A stretch of DNA of 6,455 nucleotides, taken from contig PLST01000572.1 of NCBI GenBank assembly GCA_003164255.1, positions 21,492 through 27,946 of the forward strand. Direction: 5' to 3'. The stretch's first letter is position 1. Each line of letters opens with the position of its first letter. The position numbers and the translations under genes were made by a program. Source of the stretch: Acidobacteriaceae bacterium (lineage in GTDB: Bacteria > Acidobacteriota > Terriglobia > Terriglobales > Acidobacteriaceae). The notes beneath the pieces are model-generated. The model searched no databases. It had not been told where the DNA came from and saw only the letters and a list, made by a program, of their open reading frames with translations. This document shows positions 1-4,285 of the stretch, in pieces.

Positions 1-1292
1 GCGATGGAATTGGAGGCACTGGCGAGGTTACCCATCAATGCAGCCATGAGCGCTGCCGCCATCACACCAAACAAACCAACGGGCATAAGATTCTTGATCA
101 TCAGCCCGTACGTTTCTTTCGACGACATTACAGTTACATTGGCCGGCAGGATCAGTTGACCTGCATCCAGACTCGTAATCAACGTAAGCGGTTTCCCGCC
201 ATTGGCAAGAGTCCCGGTAAGGTCCAAAGGTGGATCGCCGCTGCCTAAGCTGAATGTTTCCGTTTGTCCAGAGATTACGGCGCCGGTTAGCTCGAGTTGC
301 TGCTGCGAATTTGAGGACGAGCTTTGCATAACCGCTTGCTCGCCGCGGACGCGCAATTGGGCAATCCCGTCGACCTTGCCCCCTTCGATCATTGTGAGGA
401 ACAAAAGTCCCGGCAATATGAATACAAACACGGGAAACACTTTGATGAGGCCACAGAAAAGCGGTCCGGTGCGGGCGTGATTTTCATCTTTCGCTCCAAG
501 AACGCGCTGCACAATCGTCTGGTCTGCACACCAGTACCAGATGCTCAGAGCTGGATACCCCAAGAGCGCTGCGTACCACGGCAATCCAGGCTCATTGGCT
601 GAGGAGCGCAGCATCGATAGCCGAATGGTCTCGCCACTCGAGTGAAGTTGGCTGGTCATGCCGTGCCATCCGCCTGCCTTTGAATAAGCAAGCGCTGTAA
701 TGATGATGGAGCCGGCCAGCAGGATGATGGCCTGTATTGTCTCTGTCATCACCACGGCAGAGAGTCCACCAAGAATGGTGTAGATTGCAGTCAGCGTCGT
801 CAAAGTAACAATGCAAATCCACTTGTTAATTCCGAAGACGCCATGCAGTACAAGCCAGCCCGTGGTGAGCGGGAACGCAATGTTGAAGATGATTGCCGTC
901 ACCATTGAGAGGCCTGCTAACCAGTCTCGGCATGCGGTGCAATAACGCTTTTCAAGGAAATCCGGCAGTGTCGAAACCTTGGCTCGCATGTAGAACGGCA
1001 CAAAGAACAGGCTCAGCACAATAAGGGTATAAGCAGCGAGCCACTCGAAGTTACCCATCAGAAGCCCGGAGTCGTAGCCTGCCTGAGCAAGGCTCACGAG
1101 ATGAAGGCACGAAATGTTCGTAGCGAACAGAGCCAACCCGATCGAGGGCCAAGCCAGAGTGTTTCCGGCAAGGAAATAGCCGCCTGCCTCACCGCCCTTC
1201 CGCTTGCGCAGACCCACCCACACGCCCGCACCTACGATTCCTGCAAGGTAGAGGGCGATCACAGCGAGATCGATGGTGCTGATGCTCTTCAT
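1..1292 (-). CDS. Sodium:sugar symporter, SGLT/SSS family (3' end outside the window)
   Basis: Inner-membrane transporter that probably couples Na+ entry to sugar uptake; given the fucosidase just upstream, L-fucose or a fuco-oligosaccharide is the likely substrate (inference). The frame is open from ATG at 1292 to the left edge, 430 codons without a stop. SGLT signatures are visible in order: FATNIS..H (57-64) and GNFEW (80-84) around TM1-TM2, LPDFLEKRY (109-117), AIYTILGGLSAVV (169-181), IWYWCADQTIVQRVL (251-265) and GLIKVFP (281-287). The final GNLASASNSI (421-430) is the start of the sodium-site helix. By family alignment from memory, N59, H64, E83, Y253, W254 and K284 match sugar-site residues of human SGLT1. 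Residues about 311-391 are an unusual extra loop. An in-frame TAG lies four codons before the ATG, which fixes the start; the only SD-like AGGA is 16 nt away, so the ribosome site is weak. It lies 31 bp after the fucosidase, probably in one operon. Confidence 0.93.
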   Translation of the reverse strand, partial: MKSISTIDLAVIALYLAGIVGAGVWVGLRKRKGGEAGGYFLAGNTLAWPSIGLALFATNISCLHLVSLAQAGYDSGLLMGNFEWLAAYTLIVLSLFFVPFYMRAKVSTLPDFLEKRYCTACRDWLAGLSMVTAIIFNIAFPLTTGWLVLHGVFGINKWICIVTLTTLTAIYTILGGLSAVVMTETIQAIILLAGSIIITALAYSKAGGWHGMTSQLHSSGETIRLSMLRSSANEPGLPWYAALLGYPALSIWYWCADQTIVQRVLGAKDENHARTGPLFCGLIKVFPVFVFILPGLLFLTMIEGGKVDGIAQLRVRGEQAVMQSSSSNSQQQLELTGAVISGQTETFSLGSGDPPLDLTGTLANGGKPLTLITSLDAGQLILPANVTVMSSKETYGLMIKNLMPVGLFGVMAAALMAALMGNLASASNSI

Positions 1293-1323
1293 CTCGTTTG
1301 ACTACATTTCCTGAGACAGTAGA

Positions 1324-2904
1324 TCAGCTGATCTTGAGCGCACAGCAAAGATGCGTGCGCTCGATAGCTGAGGCAGGGATCGTGAGTGTAATGCCGTTAC
1401 CGTCGGAACGCCATGCCACTTTCTCTCCCGAGCCAAGCACCTGAATGCTATGTATGCGGCCCGTAGAAAGTTTCTGCGGACTGACCGAGGCAAGCGTAAC
1501 CGTGCGCTCGGGCCGGCCGAGGAAGATGGCGTAAAGCGCGTCCCCTTTCGTGGTGTAGCGAACGTCCTGGCCGGTGTAGGGCTTGTCTTGGTTTTCGCTG
1601 AAACCCGCGCCGCCCACGTTGTGTGTGGGCCCTTCGCCGTAGACGGTGTAGGGTCGCGTGCCGTAAATGGCCTCGCCGTTCACGCGGAGCCAATCGCCGA
1701 GTTCGAGCAGGATCTTCTCACTCTCCTCAGGAAACGTGCCATCGATCTTGGGCGCAATGTCGAGAAGCATGCAGCCATTCTTGGCCACAATGTCCGAAAG
1801 AATGCCGACGATGTACCCAGGCGTCTTGAGCTTTTCCGCGGCCACGTAGAACCAGGGGCCGATGGCTGTGTCGTCAAGCCATGGGTAGGGAGTGATTGCG
1901 TCTTCGCGGCCCCGCTCAAAATCAAGGATGCCTGTGTGCTGATGGATGCCGCGGTCCTTCTGTGTGACAGAAATGGTGCGGTGGTTCTTCTCTGCCCAGT
2001 CATAGGCGGTCGCGAAAAGCCGCTGCTGATACTCTGGCGTGATCACGGCAAAAAACTCGAAGTCAAAGTAGATCAGGTCAGGCTGGTAGCGCGTCAGCAC
2101 TTCATAAACCTCGCCCAGCCAGCGGTCTTGAAAATGCTTGTTTGGAGGCGCCTTGGGCGCATGCGCCTCAGTGTAGAGGTCTGCGTTCACAGGGTCGGCC
2201 CCATCGTAGGCAAATGAAGGTTCATAGTAGCGCCATGCGAAACCGTGATGGAAAGAAGTGATGAACTTGAGGCCATGGGCACGGTAGGCTTGGGCAAGTT
2301 CGCCTACGATGTCGCGGTGGGGACCCATGGCCACGGCATTCCAGCGCGTGAGTGAGGAGTTCCAGAGCGCGAAGTTGTCGTGGTGCATGGCGACCGGTCC
2401 TGCAAACTTGGCGCCGGAACGGGCGACAACATTGGCCCAGCGATGGGCGTCGAAATGCTCCCCCGTAAACTTGGGAATGATGTCTTTGTAGCCGATGCTT
2501 TGCTGATCGCCGAAGGTCTTCTTGTGGTACTCGAATGCGGGATGATCCGTCTTATACATCTGGTTGCCGTACCACTCGGCGTCGCCAGGCGAGAATGAGC
2601 TGCCCACAGTCACCGGGCCCCAGTGGGAGTAGATGCCGAACTTGGCTTCACGAAACCAGTCGGCGTCCTGATGATTGTGCAATGAGTCCCAATTAGGTTG
2701 AAAAGGACCACCAGCAAGGAGAGCGTTGATCTCGGTGGTCGTCCTGGCAAGATTGCTCTCCTCCAGGGCCATGGCCCGCTTAGGGCCGAGCCCGACGAAC
2801 GGATTGGCATTGGAGATGCCGGTCAAAGGCGTTTCTAAGGCACGCAGAGCGGCTGGCGTCGCTGAGAAGGTCAGGGCATTCACGAGAAACTTGCGCCGAT
2901 TCAT
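1324..2904 (-). CDS. Alpha-L-fucosidase, glycoside hydrolase family 29, with Tat-type leader
   Basis: Hydrolyses terminal alpha-L-fucose from glycans by a retaining mechanism, probably in the periplasm or outside the cell. The product is 526 aa, a normal length for the family. It begins MNRRKFLV, a twin-arginine motif (RRKFL, 3-7), followed by a moderately hydrophobic stretch; no clear cleavage site is seen. GH29 barrel motifs are KFGIYSHWGP (88-97), EWYGNQMY (110-117), MHHDNFALWNS (173-183), PDLIYFD (275-281) with D281 the expected nucleophile, and DFERGRE (328-334) with E330 a possible acid/base. After these come KNGCMLLDIAPKIDGTFPEE (375-394) and VNGEAIYGTRPY (408-419). The rest (about 430-526) is the expected C-terminal beta domain. 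I chose ATG 2904 over TTG 2970 (which would add 22 residues) because the Tat motif then sits at the N terminus and AAGGAG precedes it by 12 nt. It is followed by the symporter and preceded by an AraC gene. Confidence 0.93.
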   Translation of the reverse strand: MNRRKFLVNALTFSATPAALRALETPLTGISNANPFVGLGPKRAMALEESNLARTTTEINALLAGGPFQPNWDSLHNHQDADWFREAKFGIYSHWGPVTVGSSFSPGDAEWYGNQMYKTDHPAFEYHKKTFGDQQSIGYKDIIPKFTGEHFDAHRWANVVARSGAKFAGPVAMHHDNFALWNSSLTRWNAVAMGPHRDIVGELAQAYRAHGLKFITSFHHGFAWRYYEPSFAYDGADPVNADLYTEAHAPKAPPNKHFQDRWLGEVYEVLTRYQPDLIYFDFEFFAVITPEYQQRLFATAYDWAEKNHRTISVTQKDRGIHQHTGILDFERGREDAITPYPWLDDTAIGPWFYVAAEKLKTPGYIVGILSDIVAKNGCMLLDIAPKIDGTFPEESEKILLELGDWLRVNGEAIYGTRPYTVYGEGPTHNVGGAGFSENQDKPYTGQDVRYTTKGDALYAIFLGRPERTVTLASVSPQKLSTGRIHSIQVLGSGEKVAWRSDGNGITLTIPASAIERTHLCCALKIS

Positions 2905-2916
2905 GTCCGGATTCAA

Positions 2917-2922
2917 CTCCTT
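2917..2922 (-). promoter_or_regulatory. Ribosome binding site of the fucosidase
   Basis: AAGGAG on the minus strand, 12 nt before ATG 2904. The spacing is a little long, but it is the only strong SD near the Tat-motif start and therefore supports that start over the upstream TTG at 2970. It overlaps the TAA of the leader ORF. Confidence 0.6.
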
Positions 2923-2983
2923 AATGTCGTTTCGATCTTTGCGCCATGTGTAGATGACTGTATCGCGCAAACTGGATTGCCAT
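2921..2983 (-). CDS. Possible 20-codon leader ORF upstream of the fucosidase
   Basis: ATG at 2983 opens a 20-codon frame, MAIQFARYSHLHMAQRSKRH, ending in TAA at 2923-2921. It has AGGAG 10 nt upstream, and its stop touches the AAGGAG that serves the fucosidase start at 2904, so the two would be translationally coupled. The peptide is basic (four Arg/Lys, three His) with no recognisable family. It could be a regulatory leader, or a by-product of a local duplication of the start box. Coding is unproven; the case rests on position and the ribosome-site copy only. Confidence 0.35.
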   Translation of the reverse strand: MAIQFARYSHLHMAQRSKRH

Positions 2984-2993
2984 TCCGATTCAA

Positions 2994-2998
2994 CTCCT
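2994..2998 (-). promoter_or_regulatory. Ribosome-site-like AGGAG before the leader ORF
   Basis: AGGAG lies 10 nt before the leader ATG at 2983 and is embedded in AGGAGTTGAATCGGA, which recurs with a 1-nt insertion before the fucosidase ATG. It could serve the 20-codon ORF. Confidence 0.35.
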
Positions 2999-3025
2999 GT
3001 GGAACAGCTCTGGTGGCTTCATATC

Positions 3026-3042
3026 AACTACAAACAGTAGTT
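3026..3042. promoter_or_regulatory. Perfect inverted repeat overlapping the putative -10, candidate operator
   Basis: AACTAC-AAACA-GTAGTT: two 6-bp arms perfectly inverted around a 5-bp centre. It overlaps the candidate -10 of the fucosidase promoter, a usual place for a repressor site. AraC proteins more often use direct repeats, so if real it may belong to another regulator. Confidence 0.35.
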
Positions 3043-3063
3043 TCCTCGCAAGAGAGCCGTCAA
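3034..3063 (-). promoter_or_regulatory. Weak sigma-70-like promoter candidate for the fucosidase operon
   Basis: On the minus strand TTGACG (3063-3058) is followed after 18 nt by TACTGT (3039-3034), which keeps the T1, A2 and T6 of a -10 box. Transcription would start around 3027, leaving a leader of about 120 nt before the fucosidase ATG that includes the small leader ORF. The match is modest and such pairs occur by chance. Confidence 0.3.
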
Positions 3064-3107
3064 TCGAAATGTGCTATCTTTGTTTTTCTCCTTGACATAA
3101 AGTGTTA

Positions 3108-3132
3108 GTTCTCGCCAAGGCGCCAAGAAGGC
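3108..3132. repeat. Tandem CTTGGCG-type intergenic repeat
   Basis: On the plus strand CGCCAAGG (3113-3120) is followed directly by CGCCAAGA (3121-3128), flanked by GTTCT and AGGC. Read on the minus strand it is CTTGGCGCCTTGGCGAGAAC. It lies just after the regulator's stop codon. I recall similar CTTGGCG tandem units scattered between genes in several bacterial phyla, with no settled function; that is memory, not a search. Confidence 0.5.
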
Positions 3133-3158
3133 CTCCACACGAAGCGAAAGGGGCGGGA

Positions 3159-3974
3159 TCACTTCCCAGATGTGCGTCCTGCAAGAGTGCGACTGAGTTC
3201 GTTTGGATGCCGATAGCCCAGATGGTAGGCAGTCGCTTTTACTTGCCACCCCAGGTCCCTGATGAGGCGCCGCGCCTCATTCATCTTGAGATCGCGAAAA
3301 TATGCCCCTGGGGCCATATCGGCATGCTTACGGAAGAAGCGATGCAGGGTGCTCGGGGACATGCGCAGATAATCGCAAAGAGCGGGAACCGGAGCGTGAA
3401 TGGAAAGATTCTTCATCATCCAGGAATTGGCGAGGTCCCAGCGAGAGTCATCTATCGGAGGGGCGACACGACTTGCTCTGAGAATCTCCACTTCAACAAG
3501 CTTGCGCAGCGCTGCAAGACTCTCCACAAGATAGCTGTCGGCACGTGCGACTTCGTTGCGGCAGCGCAGATGCAGTTCCGCAAGTGAATCCAGTGAACGA
3601 CGCTGTAAGTCCAGGAGAAGAAATGCGCCTGAAGCAGGCCGCAATTCCTGAGAAATTGGCCTTCCTTTCCAAACCCACACCAGAACGTCGACCTTTTCTC
3701 GGCTGGATTGTGTAAGGCCAAATGCGCAGGCAGGATCAATAAGCAGAGCGGTCGGTCCGCGTACGGTTCGCACAGCCTCCGTTGTGGTTACGATGATCTC
3801 GCCACGCAGCACTATGTAATAGTTCGTTGCCCGGTCGCAGTGCAGTACCACGGGATCATGCTGAAAGTCCCTTACGCCCCACCCAAGATATCTCAAGCGA
3901 AGATCTGAGCGTCCTCCCCAGCTGGGCCGGCCGGGCGGTGGGTTTAAGGGGCCCTCAAGGATGCTTTTCGCCAT
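3159..3974 (-). CDS. AraC-family transcriptional regulator
   Basis: A 271-aa cytoplasmic transcription factor, the usual length for the family. The N-terminal half has a cupin-like beta-strand pattern (about 38-105, with NYYIVLRGEIIV at 51-62) that may sense a sugar. The C-terminal half has the two helix-turn-helix units of AraC: PALCDYLRMSPSTLHRFFRK (197-216) and AYHLGYRHPNELSR (249-262). The protein stops at LAGRTSGK, short of the usual G-x-S-P-x-x-Y-R ending; a readable tail of 17 codons follows the TGA. The start ATG 3974 has GGAG 7 nt upstream. It shares orientation with the fucosidase and symporter, so it most likely controls them, probably with the freed sugar as signal (inference). 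The divergent efflux operon is a less likely target. Confidence 0.88.
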   Translation of the reverse strand: MAKSILEGPLNPPPGRPSWGGRSDLRLRYLGWGVRDFQHDPVVLHCDRATNYYIVLRGEIIVTTTEAVRTVRGPTALLIDPACAFGLTQSSREKVDVLVWVWKGRPISQELRPASGAFLLLDLQRRSLDSLAELHLRCRNEVARADSYLVESLAALRKLVEVEILRASRVAPPIDDSRWDLANSWMMKNLSIHAPVPALCDYLRMSPSTLHRFFRKHADMAPGAYFRDLKMNEARRLIRDLGWQVKATAYHLGYRHPNELSRTLAGRTSGK

Positions 3975-3981
3975 GGCGAGA

Positions 3982-3985
3982 CTCC
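3982..3985 (-). promoter_or_regulatory. Ribosome binding site of the AraC-family gene
   Basis: GGAG on the minus strand, 7 nt before ATG 3974, within CCGGAGTCTCGCCATG. Good spacing supports this start. Confidence 0.6.
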
Positions 3986-3990
3986 GGAAC

Positions 3991-4008
3991 GCCTGAGAAT
4001 TCCCAGGC
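3991..4008. promoter_or_regulatory. 18-bp near-perfect palindrome in the regulator's leader, candidate operator
   Basis: GCCTGAGAATTCCCAGGC pairs with itself in 8 of 9 positions, centred on GAATTC. It sits 17 bp before the regulator's ATG and downstream of its candidate promoter. It could be an autoregulatory operator, or form a hairpin in the mRNA next to the ribosome site. Confidence 0.4.
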
Positions 4009-4031
4009 TCAAAGGTACATTATGTTCGCGG

Positions 4032-4060
4032 TTGACAGCCAGGAATGCAGGGGCTTTACC
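4032..4060 (+). promoter_or_regulatory. Weak promoter-like pair facing the efflux operon
   Basis: A perfect TTGACA (4032-4037) is followed after 17 nt by TTTACC (4055-4060), which is a poor -10. If used, it would give a leader of about 220 nt before the adaptor gene. Confidence 0.2.
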
Positions 4061-4073
4061 CTTTTGGACACGT

Positions 4074-4104
4074 ATTGTACAGTCGGAATACAGATTCATT
4101 TCAA
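4074..4104 (-). promoter_or_regulatory. Candidate sigma-70 promoter for the AraC-family gene
   Basis: On the minus strand TTGAAA (4104-4099) and TACAAT (4079-4074) each match five of six consensus bases. The spacer is 19 nt, longer than ideal. The start would be about 4067, giving a leader of roughly 90 nt that contains the 18-bp palindrome. Confidence 0.4.
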
Positions 4105-4148
4105 GCTTCGCTTGCCTAAGTTGATGTGAACGAATTACGGAAACCCAT

Positions 4149-4163
4149 TTGCAACCCATGCAA
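4149..4163. promoter_or_regulatory. TTGCA-N5-TGCAA inverted repeat
   Basis: TTGCAACCCATGCAA has perfect 5-bp arms around ACCCA. It overlaps a direct repeat of AACCCAT (4142-4148 and 4153-4159) with an 11-bp period, about one helical turn. This is a possible protein-binding site; short enough to be chance. Confidence 0.25.
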
Positions 4164-4177
4164 GTCTAACCCTCATT

Positions 4178-4197
4178 TGAAATCCTGAGCTATTTCA
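4178..4197. promoter_or_regulatory. TGAAAT-N8-ATTTCA inverted repeat, candidate operator
   Basis: Perfect 6-bp arms with an 8-bp centre (CCTGAGCT), upstream of the efflux operon. The next dyad (4224-4243) has the same arm and spacer lengths. A local regulator of the pump could bind here. Confidence 0.3.
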
Positions 4198-4223
4198 TCG
4201 CAGGGTACCCACTTTCCAGCCGC

Positions 4224-4243
4224 CTCAGGCCGCCGTACCTGAG
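4224..4243. promoter_or_regulatory. CTCAGG-N8-CCTGAG inverted repeat
   Basis: Perfect 6-bp arms with an 8-bp centre (CCGCCGTA), 42 bp before the adaptor ATG. It could be an operator or a weak mRNA hairpin. No T-run follows, so it is not a terminator. Confidence 0.3.
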
Positions 4244-4277
4244 CAAAACGGACCATGAAACTGACGCGAGACTAACC

Positions 4278-4283
4278 TATTAT
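4278..4283 (+). promoter_or_regulatory. TATTAT, -10-like box just before the adaptor ATG
   Basis: TATTAT matches five of six bases of the -10 consensus and ends 2 nt before ATG 4286, but no good -35 lies 16-18 nt upstream. If used, transcription would begin near or inside the annotated start, favouring translation from TTG 4325. Confidence 0.25.
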
Positions 4284-4285
4284 TA

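Larger units (their letters stand above)
2902..2998 (-). repeat. Near-duplicate Shine-Dalgarno/start box, two copies 77 bp apart
   Basis: Read leftward, copy one (2998-2981) is AGGAGTTGAATCGGAATG and copy two (2921-2902) is AGGAGTTGAATCCGGACATG. They share AGGAGTTGAATC, differ by small insertions, and both end in an ATG. One precedes the leader ORF and the other the fucosidase. This may reflect a short duplication of the gene start, or a repeated element recognised in the mRNA. Confidence 0.75.
3975..4285. other. Divergent intergenic control region, 311 bp, no gene seen
   Basis: This region lies between the leftward regulator and the rightward efflux operon. I see no convincing ORF, RNA gene or terminator. 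It is rich in short dyads: GCCTGAGAATTCCCAGGC (3991-4008), TTGCA-N5-TGCAA (4149-4163), TGAAAT-N8-ATTTCA (4178-4197), GGGTACCC (4203-4210) and CTCAGG-N8-CCTGAG (4224-4243). The hexamer CCTGAG occurs three times plus once inverted. Promoters for both directions should lie here. Confidence 0.7.

Noticed and set aside
1450..2217. Open frame of 255 codons on the plus strand
   Set aside because: It lies entirely antisense to the fucosidase, shows no family motifs and has no supporting context. It is a by-product of codon use in a GC-rich gene.
2905..2970. TTG start at 2970 extending the fucosidase by 22 residues
   Set aside because: The extension would bury the RRKFL Tat motif internally, and AAGGAG precedes the ATG at 2904.
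3092..3097. TTGACA on the plus strand as a promoter
   Set aside because: No -10 box lies 16-18 nt downstream, and no rightward gene follows.
3105..3158. Rho-independent terminator after the AraC-family gene
   Set aside because: The GC-rich repeat has no stable stem followed by a T-run on the minus strand.
3102..3587. Open frame of 161 codons on the plus strand
   Set aside because: It is antisense to the C-terminal half of the AraC-family gene, which has clear HTH motifs. The protein is not recognisable.
4102..4114. CAAGC-TTC-GCTTG hairpin
   Set aside because: Short arms with a 3-nt loop and no T-run, partly overlapping a candidate -35 box. Likely chance.
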